64,000 nt of DNA. Origin: Pseudolactococcus insecticola (lineage in GTDB: Bacteria; Bacillota; Bacilli; Lactobacillales; Streptococcaceae). The DNA is taken from positions 248,001-312,000 of the forward strand of contig NZ_BLLH01000001.1 in the NCBI RefSeq assembly GCF_011170065.1. The letters run 5' to 3'. Positions 45,898-55,562 of this stretch are shown here, one piece after another (within the stretch, counting starts at the first letter, position 1; each line of letters opens with the position of its first letter). The notes beneath the pieces were generated by a model. The model made no database searches and had not been told where the DNA came from. It saw nothing but the letters and a program-made list of their open reading frames with translations. A program made the translations under genes and the position numbers.

Positions 45898-46850
45898 CGG
45901 CTACCACAATGCTTCAAATTTTAGTTTCTTCGATGTTGATTTATGCGACACCGCTGATATTTACCAGTCTTGGCGGCACTTTTTCAGAACGCAGCGGGAT
46001 TGTCAATGTCGGACTCGAAGGTATCATGACCATGGGCGCTTTTAGCTCGGTCGTCTTCAACCTGACTTTTGCAGATAGCCTAGGCAAGGTGACGCCTTGG
46101 CTAGCACTGTTATTTGGCGGTGTGATTGGGCTTATTTTCTCCCTGCTTCATGCGGTTGCGACTATTAATTTTCGAGCAGACCACATCATCTCAGGCACCG
46201 TCATCAACCTTATGGCGCCAGCACTAGCCGTCTTTTTGGTTAAGGTGCTTTATGGCAAGGGACAGACTGATAACATCCAAGAAAGCTTTGGCTACTGGGA
46301 TTTTCCAGGCTTGAGCCATCTTCCGGTGATTGGGAAAATTTTCTTCAAACAAACATCTTTGATCGGATTTGTGTCAATTTTAGTAGCATTTCTAGCCTGG
46401 TTTATCTTGTTTAAAACACGTTTTGGTTTGCGCCTTCGCGCTGTCGGTGAACACCCTCAGGCGGCAGACACACTGGGCATTAATGTCTATCTCATGCGTT
46501 ATTCAGGTGTGATGATTTCAGGGCTTTTGGGTGGTTTTGGTGGCGCTGTTTTTGCGCAACAAATCTCGGTTAATTTTAGTGCTTCAACCATTGCAGGGCA
46601 AGGATTCATTGCCATGGCGGCCATGATTTTTGGAAAATGGAACCCAATTGGCGCCATGCTTGCAAGTTTATTCTTTGGCTTATCGCAAAGTTTGGCCGTG
46701 GTGGGTGCTCAGCTGCCTGTCATTTCTGGCATTCCGATTGTCTACCTGCAAATCGCACCTTATGTTTTGACCATCGCAGTACTTGCGATTTTCCTAGGAA
46801 AGTCAACAGGTCCAAAGGCAAATGGCGTCAACTATATCAAATCAAAATAA
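45894..46850 (+). CDS. nupC: nucleoside ABC transporter permease
   Basis: 318 residues, the second BPD_transp_2 permease, with GTFSERSGIVNVGLEGIMTMGAF, TRFGLRLRAVGEHPQAADTLGI and AGQGFIAMAAMIFGKWNPIGAM. It pairs with NupB; the smaller size is usual. The gene ends the transporter operon, and a terminator follows 10 nt after the stop. Confidence 0.92.
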   Translation: MTATTMLQILVSSMLIYATPLIFTSLGGTFSERSGIVNVGLEGIMTMGAFSSVVFNLTFADSLGKVTPWLALLFGGVIGLIFSLLHAVATINFRADHIISGTVINLMAPALAVFLVKVLYGKGQTDNIQESFGYWDFPGLSHLPVIGKIFFKQTSLIGFVSILVAFLAWFILFKTRFGLRLRAVGEHPQAADTLGINVYLMRYSGVMISGLLGGFGGAVFAQQISVNFSASTIAGQGFIAMAAMIFGKWNPIGAMLASLFFGLSQSLAVVGAQLPVISGIPIVYLQIAPYVLTIAVLAIFLGKSTGPKANGVNYIKSK

Positions 46851-46860
46851 TAATGATCAA

Positions 46861-46888
46861 AAAATCGCGAGCAAATTGCGATTTTTTT
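46861..46888 (+). terminator. terminator of the nup operon
   Basis: AAAATCGC and GCGATTTT pair around a 9-nt loop and end in a T run that also abuts the dprA promoter. Confidence 0.8.
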
Positions 46889-46914
46889 CGTATAAGATAG
46901 TGAGAGGTATTAAG

Positions 46915-47796
46915 ATGACAAATTTTGAACTATATCGTCTAAAACTAGCAGGTATGACAAATCTGATGCTTAACAAATTTCTAAGTTTTATTGATGAAAG
47001 AAATAGTGAAAATGACTTAAATGACAGTCAAACGGGCAATGATTTGCTGCAGTTACCTGAATTTATCAAGCGTTCTGACATGAAACAAAAAGCCTTATTT
47101 TGGGAGAAATTTCGTCAGATTGACGCGAAAGTAGCTCGGGCAGATTTTTTGAAATATCCGTCATTTTCGATTTTTGACGAAGTCTATCCGGAAGCTTTGC
47201 GTGAGAGTTACAATCCGCCTGTCTTGGTCTTTTATCAGGGAGATTTGTCCTTGCTTAGTCAACCAAAACTAGGTTTTGTCGGCAGTCGCGATTGTAGTCG
47301 ACAGGGCATTTCAAGTGTACAAAAAATCATCAAAGAACTGGGCAATCAGTTTGTCGTGGTCAGCGGACTTGCACGTGGTATTGATACGGCGTGTCATATT
47401 GCTGCCATGAAAAATGGCGGTCAGACCATTGCTGTTATTGGCACAGGACTTGATGTAACCTATCCACGTGAAAATTTCCAGTTGCAGGACTATATCAGTA
47501 AGCACCAGCTGATTCTGACGGAGTACGGTCCGTCAGAAAAGGCGCTCAAGTATCATTTTCCAGACCGAAATCGAATCATCGCAGGTCTGACGCGTGGCGT
47601 GGTCGTGACCGAGGCCAAGCTTCGCTCGGGCAGTCTGATTACCTGTGAGCGTGCCATGGAAGAAGGACGTGATGTTTTTGCGGTGCCGGGCAATATCGTA
47701 GATGGCCTTTCTGACGGGTGCCATCACTTGATCCAAGAGGGTGCAAAACTCGTTTTTCATGGTCAGGATATTTTATCAGAGTATACATATGAATAA
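46915..47796 (+). CDS. dprA: DNA processing protein DprA
   Basis: 293 residues from ATG 46915 after GAGAGGTATTAAG; upstream in-frame ATGs lie in nupC. The Rossmann-like core is clear: FVGSRDCSRQG, VSGLARGIDTACHIAAM, AVIGTGLDVTYPREN and FPDRNRIIAGLTRGVVVTEAKLRSGSLITC with AVPGN. DprA loads RecA on incoming single-stranded DNA during transformation. The upstream TTCGTATA (46887-46894) matches 6 of 8 bases of the ComX box TACGAATA and follows a T run, which may or may not be meaningful. Confidence 0.94.
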   Translation: MTNFELYRLKLAGMTNLMLNKFLSFIDERNSENDLNDSQTGNDLLQLPEFIKRSDMKQKALFWEKFRQIDAKVARADFLKYPSFSIFDEVYPEALRESYNPPVLVFYQGDLSLLSQPKLGFVGSRDCSRQGISSVQKIIKELGNQFVVVSGLARGIDTACHIAAMKNGGQTIAVIGTGLDVTYPRENFQLQDYISKHQLILTEYGPSEKALKYHFPDRNRIIAGLTRGVVVTEAKLRSGSLITCERAMEEGRDVFAVPGNIVDGLSDGCHHLIQEGAKLVFHGQDILSEYTYE

Positions 47797-47810
47797 ACTA
47801 AAAACTGCCA

Positions 47811-47837
47811 GTTTCTCTAGTTGAAATTGGCAGTTTT
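47811..47837. terminator. bidirectional terminator between dprA and the TetR gene
   Basis: AAAACTGCCA and TGGCAGTTTT form a 10-bp stem that has A/T runs on both sides. It serves the two converging genes. Confidence 0.85.
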
Positions 47838-48387
47838 AGATGATGGCTTCAAGGCTAGGTCTGATAAACGCCCACATGCTGTCAAACTTGCCTGTGAAAT
47901 CTTCTGTGATCCAGGCAGGCGCAAATGTTGGTGTGGTAAACCAAGCAAAAGTTGTGATGAGATTTTGTGCAGTGTCAGCTGACAAGGTGGAAACGGTTGT
48001 TAAGTTGGTAATCAGATCATTGATATGTCGTGCCAAAAGTACTGCATCTTCGTCAACATAAGCCGTATAGAGCGCAAACATTTCAGTATTTGCGATGTAG
48101 CTTTTTCGCTTGCTATTTGCAAAGGCCCAAAGCCAATCGTGGATCAGCTCAAGCTGATTGTCATAATGATCAGGCTGAAACTCAAAAATATCTGTCAAAA
48201 TCTCATCAAGCCAGCGAATGGCCAGCGCCCCCCACAGTTCTTTTTTATTTTTGAAATACTTATATAAAGCAGCGTGAGACGTCCCGAGCTCTTTTGCAAG
48301 ACTTGATAAAGTGACATTTGCCATGCCAAAATTGTCAATCATGGCCTCAGCTGTCTGTAAAATCTTTTTTTCAGATAGTTTTTGCAT
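47836..48387 (-). CDS. TetR family regulator
   Basis: 183 residues. The HTH domain reads EKKILQTAEAMIDNFGMANV and TLSSLAKELGTSHAALYKYFKNKKELW. It is divergent from two short-chain dehydrogenases, with a promoter and GTTACAA-type operator motifs in the gap, so it likely represses both directions. The ligand domain is Trp-rich (AFAWFTTPTFAPAWITEDF type). The inducer is unknown. Confidence 0.88.
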   Translation of the reverse strand: MQKLSEKKILQTAEAMIDNFGMANVTLSSLAKELGTSHAALYKYFKNKKELWGALAIRWLDEILTDIFEFQPDHYDNQLELIHDWLWAFANSKRKSYIANTEMFALYTAYVDEDAVLLARHINDLITNLTTVSTLSADTAQNLITTFAWFTTPTFAPAWITEDFTGKFDSMWAFIRPSLEAII

Positions 48388-48432
48388 GCTTTTATTTTAT
48401 CACGTTTATCCTAAATTTACAAAAATGTTTTT

Positions 48433-48477
48433 TTGTAAGTTACAAGTATTGACTTTTGTAACCAAGTGAGTTATACT
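48433..48477 (+). promoter_or_regulatory. SDR promoter with TetR operator motifs
   Basis: TTGACT (48449-48454), 17 nt, TATACT (48472-48477) form the promoter. TTGTAA-G-TTACAA (48433-48445) is a perfect inverted repeat upstream; TTTTGTAAC within the spacer and GTTACAAAA at 48485-48493 make a second, wider pair around the -10. Confidence 0.65.
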
Positions 48478-48523
48478 ATTTTTAGTTACAAAATATCAAA
48501 AATGTAAATGGAGATTTGAAAAC

Positions 48524-49294
48524 ATGAAACTTACCAACAACACCATTCTCATCACAGGCGGGACCTCAGGCATTGGTTTAGCATTTGCACAGAAATTTCT
48601 GGCGCTAGATAACACTGTCATTGTCACAGGTCGCTCGCAGGCAAAGATTGACGCAGCCATTTTTGAAAATCCTGGCTTACACGGCATTGCGGCAGATGTG
48701 TCGGATTTGGCTTCAGTTAGAGCACTTGTCAAGACGCTGAACGAAAAATTTCCGCAGCTTAACATGGTGATCAACTCAGCAGGCATCATGCGAGTTAAGC
48801 AACTTTTTGACGAAAGTGTGACAGCCGAGGATCTGACGTCAGAAATAGAGACGAATCTCAACGGCACGATATGGGTGGACAAGCTATTATTGCCAGTCCT
48901 AGCAAAGCAGCCAGAAGCTATGATCATCAATGTGACGTCTGGTTTAGCCAATATTTCTTGGCACATGACGCCGACCTACTCGGCAACAAAATCAGGTGTG
49001 CGACTGTTTACCAATGCCCTTCGCTACCAAGCTAAAAAGCAAGCACCAAATCTTCACGTTGTCGAACTTGTACCACCATTGGTACGTGGAACGGCGCTCG
49101 AATCAAATCAGGGCAATCAAACACAAGGCATCACAACCGAACAATTGGTTGCAGCTGGTCTAAAAGGTATCGCTAAAAATAAAAAACGCATCAATGTTGG
49201 CCAATCAAAATTACTTCAAGTCATGGGACGCACACTGCCCATGGCATTTGAAAATCTAATGGCAAAAACAATAGAAAAAGCAGAGGAAAACTAA
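48524..49294 (+). CDS. short-chain dehydrogenase/reductase (DltE-like), copy 1
   Basis: 256 residues. The NAD(P)-binding ITGGTSGIGLAFAQKFL is at residues 8-24, NSAGIM at about 88 and the catalytic YSATK at about 158. It belongs to the classical SDR group often annotated DltE-like; the substrate is unknown. It is co-transcribed with a tandem copy 2 nt downstream. The DNA of the first 190 nt is nearly the same in both copies, while the rest differs. Confidence 0.85.
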   Translation: MKLTNNTILITGGTSGIGLAFAQKFLALDNTVIVTGRSQAKIDAAIFENPGLHGIAADVSDLASVRALVKTLNEKFPQLNMVINSAGIMRVKQLFDESVTAEDLTSEIETNLNGTIWVDKLLLPVLAKQPEAMIINVTSGLANISWHMTPTYSATKSGVRLFTNALRYQAKKQAPNLHVVELVPPLVRGTALESNQGNQTQGITTEQLVAAGLKGIAKNKKRINVGQSKLLQVMGRTLPMAFENLMAKTIEKAEEN

Positions 49295-49296
49295 TC

Positions 49297-50079
49297 ATGA
49301 AGCTCACTAACAACACCATTTTAATCACAGGCGGCACATCAGGTATCGGCCTAGCGTTTGCACAGAAATTTCTGGCGCTAGGTAACACAGTCATTGTCAC
49401 AGGTCGCTCGCAGGCAAAGATTGACGCAGCCATTTCTGAAAATCCTGGCTTATACGGCATTGCAGCAGATGTGTCAGATGCAGCAGACGTAGCCAGATTG
49501 GCTCAAAAAGTCTTAAGTGATTTTCCAAACTTAAATGTCGTCATGAATTCTGCAGGAATCATGCGCACTTACGATTTATTTGACGATGATCTGAAAGCAA
49601 CGGATCTGCTGGCAGAGATTGACACCAATCTGAATGGTACAATTCTCGTGTCACAGACTTTTCTCAAGCACTTGACGGCTCAGCCAGAAAGCTTGCTTGT
49701 CAACGTCTCATCTGGTCTTGCAAATGTGTCATCAGCACCAAATCCGATTTATTCAGCGACAAAAGCGGGTGTCCATATGTTTACAGATGCTGTGCGTGAG
49801 CAAGTTATTTATCAGGGCTACACCAACTTGCAAGTCACAGAACTCGTGCCGCCGCTCGTGTCAGAAACCAATCTTGAAGAAAATGTCCATGTTGAAGGCC
49901 CTAACAACATGACTTTGACAGACCTGGTGGCAGAAGGAATCACAGGCATTGAAAATGGCAGCACGCGCATCGATGCTGGCTTTGCCAAAGTCATTCGCAA
50001 AAACGCCCTCGAAAACCCTGAGCACTTCACACATCAGATGGCAGAAAATATGTTGCCAAATAAATTTGCACGAAAATGA
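49297..50079 (+). CDS. short-chain dehydrogenase/reductase (DltE-like), copy 2
   Basis: 260 residues and a tandem paralogue of the preceding gene: ITGGTSGIGLAFAQKFL, NSAGIM and YSATKAGVHMF are kept. After about residue 62 the sequences diverge clearly, which points to an old duplication with recent gene conversion at the 5' ends. Same operon, likely induced through the divergent TetR protein. The substrate is unknown. Confidence 0.85.
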   Translation: MKLTNNTILITGGTSGIGLAFAQKFLALGNTVIVTGRSQAKIDAAISENPGLYGIAADVSDAADVARLAQKVLSDFPNLNVVMNSAGIMRTYDLFDDDLKATDLLAEIDTNLNGTILVSQTFLKHLTAQPESLLVNVSSGLANVSSAPNPIYSATKAGVHMFTDAVREQVIYQGYTNLQVTELVPPLVSETNLEENVHVEGPNNMTLTDLVAEGITGIENGSTRIDAGFAKVIRKNALENPEHFTHQMAENMLPNKFARK

Positions 50080-50102
50080 GTTAGTCGCATCAGACGTCAA
50101 AC

Positions 50103-50138
50103 AAAAACCGAACGTTCCAAGTGAATTTTCGGTTTTTT
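50103..50138 (+). terminator. terminator of the SDR operon, overlapping a PurBox
   Basis: AAAAACCGAA and TTCGGTTTTT pair around a 15-nt loop with a following T run. The left arm is part of the PurBox at 50104-50116. Confidence 0.7.
50104..50116 (+). promoter_or_regulatory. PurBox for the purDEKB operon
   Basis: AAAACCGAACGTT matches the L. lactis PurBox AWWWCCGAACWWT at 12 of 13 positions. With a TAAAAT -10 at 50174-50179, transcription would start near 50186, placing the box centre at about -76, the position known for PurR activation. No good -35 at proper spacing is present, as expected for an activated promoter. Confidence 0.7.
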
Positions 50139-50208
50139 CTTGACCATTTGACAGATTTTCCGAAAATTAGTGATAAAATGAAAGAAAATAATGAAAAAGG
50201 AACGTGAT

Positions 50209-51468
50209 TTGACTTTGAAATTACTTGTCATTGGATCTGGCGGTCGTGAACACGCCATTGCCAAAAAATTATTGGAGAGTCCGGAAGTTGAGACTGTCTA
50301 TGCTGCACCGGGTAATGCTGGCATGACGCTTGATGGGATTGAAACAGTTGCACTTGCAATCACACAGCACGCTGAGTTGATTGATTTTGCAAGCACGCAT
50401 GACATTGACTTTACTTTTGTGGGGCCTGATGATGCCCTTGCTGCAGGGATCGTAGATGATTTTGAGGCAGCAGGTAAGCGCGTATTTGGACCAACTAAAC
50501 TCGCCGCAGAGCTTGAGTGGTCAAAAGATTTTGCCAAGCAAATCATGAATAAATATCAGGTGCCAACTGCTGCACACGCGACATTTAGTGAATTTTCTGA
50601 GGCAGAAAGCTACATTCGCTCAAAAGGCGCACCAATCGTTATCAAAGCAGACGGTTTAGCACTCGGAAAAGGTGTCGTGGTTGCTGAAACGGTTGCTGAA
50701 GCAGTTGATTTCACACGTGATGTCCTTGAAAATGACAAATTTGGCAAGTCTCGCGTGATTGTCGAAGACTTTCTTGCTGGTGAAGAGTTCTCACTTTTTG
50801 CCTTTGTCAAAGGCGATAAATTTTATATGATGCCAACGGCGCAGGACCACAAGCGTGCATTTGATGGCGACAAAGGTCCCAATACAGGTGGCATGGGTGC
50901 CTATTCGCCAGTGCCACATCTGCCTGAGTCAGTCGTTACAACAGCAGTTGAGACGATTATCAAACCAGTTGTAAACGGCATGATTGCTGAAAATCGTCCT
51001 TATACAGGCATTCTGTATGCGGGGCTCATTTTAACTGCTGATGGTCCCAAAGTTATCGAGTTCAATGCACGCTTTGGCGACCCTGAAACACAGGTGATTT
51101 TACCGCGTCTGACGTCTGACTTTGCGCTGAACATGCGTGATCTTTTGGCTGATCAGGCGCCTGATTTTACCTGGTTAGACAGCGGTGTGACACTTGGCGT
51201 TGTGGTGGCTTCTGACGGCTATCCTGGTGACTATGCTAAAGATGTTCCTGTGCCTGAAAAAACGTCAGGTGATATCACAACTTACTACGCAGGTGTCAAA
51301 GCAGACAAAACAGGTCATTTAGTGACAAATGGTGGTCGCGTTTATCTGCTTGAGGCGACAGCCGACAGCGTCACAAGCGCTCAGAACATCATTTACAAAA
51401 AACTGCAAGCGCAGGACACGACGGGACTTTTTTACAGAAGAGATATTGGAGATAAGGCAAATGTTTAA
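50209..51468 (+). CDS. purD: phosphoribosylamine-glycine ligase
   Basis: The ATG at 50191 has no ribosome site and would be only 5 nt from the predicted transcript start; TTG 50209 lies 8 nt after AAAAAGG and gives [17 protein letters not shown], so it is preferred. About 419 residues. An ATP-grasp enzyme joining phosphoribosylamine and glycine. [29 protein letters not shown] and [19 protein letters not shown] are present. First gene of a purine operon; the end overlaps purE by 8 nt. Confidence 0.94.
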   Translation: MTLKLLVIGSGGREHAIAKKLLESPEVETVYAAPGNAGMTLDGIETVALAITQHAELIDFASTHDIDFTFVGPDDALAAGIVDDFEAAGKRVFGPTKLAAELEWSKDFAKQIMNKYQVPTAAHATFSEFSEAESYIRSKGAPIVIKADGLALGKGVVVAETVAEAVDFTRDVLENDKFGKSRVIVEDFLAGEEFSLFAFVKGDKFYMMPTAQDHKRAFDGDKGPNTGGMGAYSPVPHLPESVVTTAVETIIKPVVNGMIAENRPYTGILYAGLILTADGPKVIEFNARFGDPETQVILPRLTSDFALNMRDLLADQAPDFTWLDSGVTLGVVVASDGYPGDYAKDVPVPEKTSGDITTYYAGVKADKTGHLVTNGGRVYLLEATADSVTSAQNIIYKKLQAQDTTGLFYRRDIGDKANV

Positions 51469-51955
51469 TCAACCGAAAATCGCGATTATCATGGGGAGCA
51501 AGTCGGACTGGGCAACTATGAAACATGCGGCCGATGTGCTCGATATGTTTGGCGTTTCTTATGAAAAAAAGGTCGTTTCAGCCCACAGAACGCCCGATCT
51601 CATGTTTGAATTTGCGGCTAGCGCACGTGCGCGTGGCGTTTCTGTTATTATTGCAGGTGCTGGTGGCGCGGCGCATCTACCTGGGATGGTAGCGGCAAAA
51701 ACGACCTTGCCTGTCATTGGTGTGCCTGTCAAATCGCGTGCGCTAAACGGTCTTGACTCACTCCTATCTATCGTGCAAATGCCTGGTGGTGTACCTGTTG
51801 CAACCATGTCGATTGGCGACTCTGGCGCTCAAAATGCTGGACTCTATGCCCTTCAAATCCTTGGCATAGCAGACGAAAACTTGGCAGCACGACTTGAAAA
51901 ATTCCGTGATGATCAACGGCAAGAGGCCATAGAAAGTAGTGACCAACTTGACTGA
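51461..51955 (+). CDS. purE: N5-carboxyaminoimidazole ribonucleotide mutase
   Basis: 164 residues from ATG 51461 after ATTGGAGATAAGGCAA. The class I PurE motifs are IIMGSKSDW at the start, SAHRTPDLM with the catalytic His, and [16 protein letters not shown]. It rearranges N5-CAIR (made by PurK) to CAIR. It overlaps purD and purK. Confidence 0.95.
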   Translation: MFNQPKIAIIMGSKSDWATMKHAADVLDMFGVSYEKKVVSAHRTPDLMFEFAASARARGVSVIIAGAGGAAHLPGMVAAKTTLPVIGVPVKSRALNGLDSLLSIVQMPGGVPVATMSIGDSGAQNAGLYALQILGIADENLAARLEKFRDDQRQEAIESSDQLD

Positions 51956-53030
51956 TACAACGAATACAACAAAAACAATAGGCATTATTGGCGGCGGTCA
52001 GCTCGGGCAAATGATGGCAATTTCTGCTATTTATATGGGACACAACGTCATCGCGCTTGATCCGGATGCGACTTGTCCCGCGTCTCATGTGGCAGAGATG
52101 ATTGTGGCGCCCTATGACGATGCTGCAGCAATTGCTGAGCTTGCGGCGCGTTCTGACGTGCTGACTTATGAGTTTGAAAATGTCTCAGCAGACACGCTTC
52201 GTCCCTATGCTGATAAAATTCCACAAGGTCTTGAGCTTCTGAGCATTTCACAAAATCGTATATTTGAAAAAGCCTTTCTGACGAAAGAAGCAGGCGTCAA
52301 AGTTGCACCTTATCAGGTCATAAAAAGCCCGTCAGACTTGGATCAAAAGCTTGATTTGACTAAAAAACATGTGCTCAAAACGGCGACAGGTGGCTATGAT
52401 GGTCATGGTCAAGTTGTGATTAAGTCAAATGATGATATTGCGGCTGCACATGCGCTTGCAGCTGAACAAGATTGCGTTTTGGAAGAGTTTGTTGACTTTC
52501 TAAAAGAAGTGTCAATCGTCATCTCGGGCAATGGTATTGATTTTTCAGTCTTTCCAGTTTTTGAAAATATCCATCAAAATAATATTTTGTCAAAAACCAT
52601 CATGCCAGCGAGAATTTCCAAATATTTGGCAGAAGAAGCTGAAAAAATGGCAGTGTCAATCGCAAAATCCCTCAAACTTTCAGGCACGCTGTGCGTTGAG
52701 ATGTTTGTGACAGCAAATGACATTTTAGTAAATGAAATCGCACCACGCCCACATAATTCTGGTCATGTGACGATTGAAGCGTGTGACTTTTCACAGTTTG
52801 ACTTGCACATCCGTGGTGTGCTCGCAGAAAAATTACCAAAAGTAAAGGTGCTGTCACCTGCTGTCATGCTACAAGTTTTGGGACAGGATCTGTCAGCTGC
52901 ACGTCATTTTACACAAGAAAATCCGAGCGCCCACCTGCATTTGTATGGTAAAATAGAGGCGAAACACAATCGTAAAATGGGTCATGTGACTATTTTGAGC
53001 GATAAATACGAAGACTATAAGGAGTTTTAG
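51939..53030 (+). CDS. purK: N5-carboxyaminoimidazole ribonucleotide synthase
   Basis: 363 residues with a GTG start 17 nt inside the end of purE. An ATP-grasp enzyme using ATP and bicarbonate. [13 protein letters not shown] begins the biotin-carboxylase-like N domain; [13 protein letters not shown] and [18 protein letters not shown] are signatures. Works directly with PurE. Confidence 0.95.
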   Translation: MTNLTDTTNTTKTIGIIGGGQLGQMMAISAIYMGHNVIALDPDATCPASHVAEMIVAPYDDAAAIAELAARSDVLTYEFENVSADTLRPYADKIPQGLELLSISQNRIFEKAFLTKEAGVKVAPYQVIKSPSDLDQKLDLTKKHVLKTATGGYDGHGQVVIKSNDDIAAAHALAAEQDCVLEEFVDFLKEVSIVISGNGIDFSVFPVFENIHQNNILSKTIMPARISKYLAEEAEKMAVSIAKSLKLSGTLCVEMFVTANDILVNEIAPRPHNSGHVTIEACDFSQFDLHIRGVLAEKLPKVKVLSPAVMLQVLGQDLSAARHFTQENPSAHLHLYGKIEAKHNRKMGHVTILSDKYEDYKEF

Positions 53031-53033
53031 ACA

Positions 53034-54326
53034 ATGATTGAACGTTATTCACGACCTGAGATGTATGGCATTTGGACGGAAGAAAATAAATACCGTGCTT
53101 GGCTTGAAGTTGAGATTCTTGCGGATGAAGCGTGGGCTGAGCTTGGCGAAATTCCAAAAGAAGACGTAGCAAAAATCCGTGAAAATGCTGATTTTGATGT
53201 GGCGCGTATCCTTGAAATCGAGCAGGAAACACGACATGATGTGGTGGCTTTCACCCGTGCAGTTTCTGAAACACTTGGCGAAGAACGCAAGTGGGTACAC
53301 TACGGTTTGACGTCGACCGACGTTGTAGACACGGCTTACGGCTATCTTTACAAGCAAGCCAATGATATCTTACGTGCTGATTTAGAGCGCTTCAAAGACA
53401 TCATCGCGGATAAAGCGCGTGAGCACAAGTTTACGATCATGATGGGGCGCACACACGGCGTTCATGCGGAGCCTACAACTTTTGGCCTCAAACTTGCCAC
53501 TTGGTACTCAGAGATGAAGCGTAATATCGAGCGCTTCGAGCATGCTGCGCGTGGTGTTGAAGCAGGTAAAATCTCTGGTGCTGTGGGCAATTTTGCCAAT
53601 ATTCCACCATTTGTTGAAAGCTATGTGACGCAAAAGCTTGGCATCACAGCGCAAGAAATTTCGACACAGGTCTTGCCACGTGATTTGCACGCTGAATATT
53701 TCTCAACGATGGCGATTATCGCCTCATCTATTGAACGCATGGCGACTGAAATCCGTGGTCTACAAAAATCTGAGCAACGTGAAGTCGAAGAATTTTTCGC
53801 CAAAGGTCAAAAAGGCAGCTCAGCTATGCCACATAAAAGAAACCCAATCGGATCTGAAAACATGACAGGACTCGCTCGTGTTATCCGTGGTCATGCTGTG
53901 ACAGCCTTTGAAAATATCTCGCTTTGGCACGAACGTGACATTTCTCATAGCTCTGCTGAGCGGATTATTACGCCTGATACAACGATTTTGCTCGATTACA
54001 TGCTAAACCGCTTTGGCAATATCGTAAAAAATTTGACGGTCTTCCCTGAAAATATGATTCGTAACATGAATAGCACATTCGGCTTGATCTACAGCCAACG
54101 TGTCATGCTTAAACTCATCGAAAAAGGGATGACGCGTGAAGCAGCTTACGACCTTGTTCAGCCAAAAACGGCCTATTCATGGGATAACCAAGTTGATTTC
54201 AAGCCGCAGCTTTTAAATGATGAAAAAGTCACAAGTGTCCTCACAAGTGAAGAAATTGATGAACTATTTGACCCAGTTTATTATACAAAACGTGTGGATG
54301 AAGTCTTTACGCGAATTGGTTTGTGA
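53034..54326 (+). CDS. purB: adenylosuccinate lyase
   Basis: 430 residues starting 3 nt after purK, with AAGGAGTTTTAGACA. It cleaves SAICAR and adenylosuccinate to release fumarate. [25 protein letters not shown] and the signature [19 protein letters not shown] with the catalytic Ser loop are complete. Last gene of the operon; the glyQ leader follows. Confidence 0.96.
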   Translation: MIERYSRPEMYGIWTEENKYRAWLEVEILADEAWAELGEIPKEDVAKIRENADFDVARILEIEQETRHDVVAFTRAVSETLGEERKWVHYGLTSTDVVDTAYGYLYKQANDILRADLERFKDIIADKAREHKFTIMMGRTHGVHAEPTTFGLKLATWYSEMKRNIERFEHAARGVEAGKISGAVGNFANIPPFVESYVTQKLGITAQEISTQVLPRDLHAEYFSTMAIIASSIERMATEIRGLQKSEQREVEEFFAKGQKGSSAMPHKRNPIGSENMTGLARVIRGHAVTAFENISLWHERDISHSSAERIITPDTTILLDYMLNRFGNIVKNLTVFPENMIRNMNSTFGLIYSQRVMLKLIEKGMTREAAYDLVQPKTAYSWDNQVDFKPQLLNDEKVTSVLTSEEIDELFDPVYYTKRVDEVFTRIGL

Positions 54327-54375
54327 GTGATTTTGTAAAATTATCTTTTGAAAATCTTGTCAAACACAGAAAATT

Positions 54376-54404
54376 TTGACAAGCTAAGCGTACTTTGCTA
54401 TACT
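54376..54404 (+). promoter_or_regulatory. glyQS promoter
   Basis: TTGACA (54376-54381), 17 nt, TATACT (54399-54404). The -35 lies in the right arm of a 9-bp inverted repeat (CTTGTCAAA / TTTGACAAG, 54356-54383), which may end purB transcripts weakly or bind a protein. Confidence 0.75.
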
Positions 54405-54410
54405 AATATC

Positions 54411-54596
54411 AGAAGAAAAAGTAATCTTTAGCGAGCACGGATGGTGAGAGCGTGCATGATTACGAGGCACTTCTTATCAAATAAGCTAGAAAATACCAAA
54501 ATGAAGGCTAGCAGTTGCTAGCGAATCAGGGTGGAACCGCGTCTATATGTCGTCCCTGTGTCCTTATTTTTTAAGGATGCAGTGGCGATTTTTTAT
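54411..54596 (+). promoter_or_regulatory. T-box riboswitch, glycine specific
   Basis: The T-box sequence AGGGTGGAACCGCG is at 54528-54541. Stem I is closed by AGAAG/CTTCT and carries the specifier GGC (Gly) at 54466-54468 followed by A. A terminator stem CTGTGTCCTT/AAGGATGCAG runs into TTTTTT at about 54590. Uncharged tRNA-Gly should favour antitermination and switch on glyQS. Confidence 0.92.
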
Positions 54597-54614
54597 ATAT
54601 CAAAAAGGAGAATC

Positions 54615-55562
54615 ATGTCTAAAAAACTATCATTTCAAGAAATTATCTTGACACTTCAAGAGTTTTGGAGTAAGCAAGGTGCCAATCTCATGCAGGCTTA
54701 TGACAATGAAGTCGGGGCTGGGACGATGAGTCCGTATACGTTTTTGCGTGCCAATGGTCCAGAACCATGGCATGCAGCTTATGTGCAGCCGTCTCGCCGT
54801 CCGGCGGATGGCCGTTACGGAGAAAATCCTAACCGTCTCTTTCAACATCACCAGTTTCAAGTCGTCATGAAACCTAGCCCGAAAAATATCCAACAACTTT
54901 ATCTGGACAGCCTATCTGCGCTTGGTATTAATGCTTTGGAGCACGATATTCGTTTTGTTGAGGACAACTGGGAAAATCCGTCTATGGGTGCTGCTGGTAT
55001 TGGCTGGGAAGTTTGGCTTGACGGGATGGAAGTGACGCAGTTTACCTATTTTCAGCAAGTCGGCGGTATTGAGGTTGACTCGGTGACGTCTGAGATTACT
55101 TATGGTCTTGAGCGTCTCGCGTCTTACATCCAAGAAGTTGAGTCAGTCTACGATCTTGAGTGGGGAAATGGCGTGCTGTACGGTGATATTTTCACAGAGC
55201 CAGAGTATGAACACTCAAAATTTGCCTTTGAAGAAATCGAAACGGAAACGTTTCTGACCTTGTTTGATACCTATGAGGCGCAGGCAACTAAGTTGCTTGA
55301 TTTGGGACTCGTGCATCCAGCGTATGACTTTATTTTGAAGTCATCTCATACTTTCAACTTACTTGACGCAAGTGGTGCGGTGTCCGTGACTGAGCGTGCT
55401 GGCTATCTTCACCGTGTGCGAACGATGGCGCGGAAAGTAGCGCGTACTTTCATCAATGAACGCGCGAAACTTGGTTTTCCGTTACTCAAAGATGACGGTT
55501 TGCGTGATAAATATCTGGGTGAAAATGGCAAATACAAAGAAGTTGCTGGAGGTGACAAATAA
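54615..55562 (+). CDS. glyQ: glycyl-tRNA synthetase alpha subunit
   Basis: 315 residues from ATG 54615 after AAAAGGAGAATC; an upstream in-frame start lies in the T-box. Motifs: [20 protein letters not shown], the class [21 protein letters not shown] and [12 protein letters not shown], and [19 protein letters not shown]. It activates glycine as part of an alpha2-beta2 enzyme. It overlaps glyS as TAATG. Confidence 0.97.
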   Translation: MSKKLSFQEIILTLQEFWSKQGANLMQAYDNEVGAGTMSPYTFLRANGPEPWHAAYVQPSRRPADGRYGENPNRLFQHHQFQVVMKPSPKNIQQLYLDSLSALGINALEHDIRFVEDNWENPSMGAAGIGWEVWLDGMEVTQFTYFQQVGGIEVDSVTSEITYGLERLASYIQEVESVYDLEWGNGVLYGDIFTEPEYEHSKFAFEEIETETFLTLFDTYEAQATKLLDLGLVHPAYDFILKSSHTFNLLDASGAVSVTERAGYLHRVRTMARKVARTFINERAKLGFPLLKDDGLRDKYLGENGKYKEVAGGDK

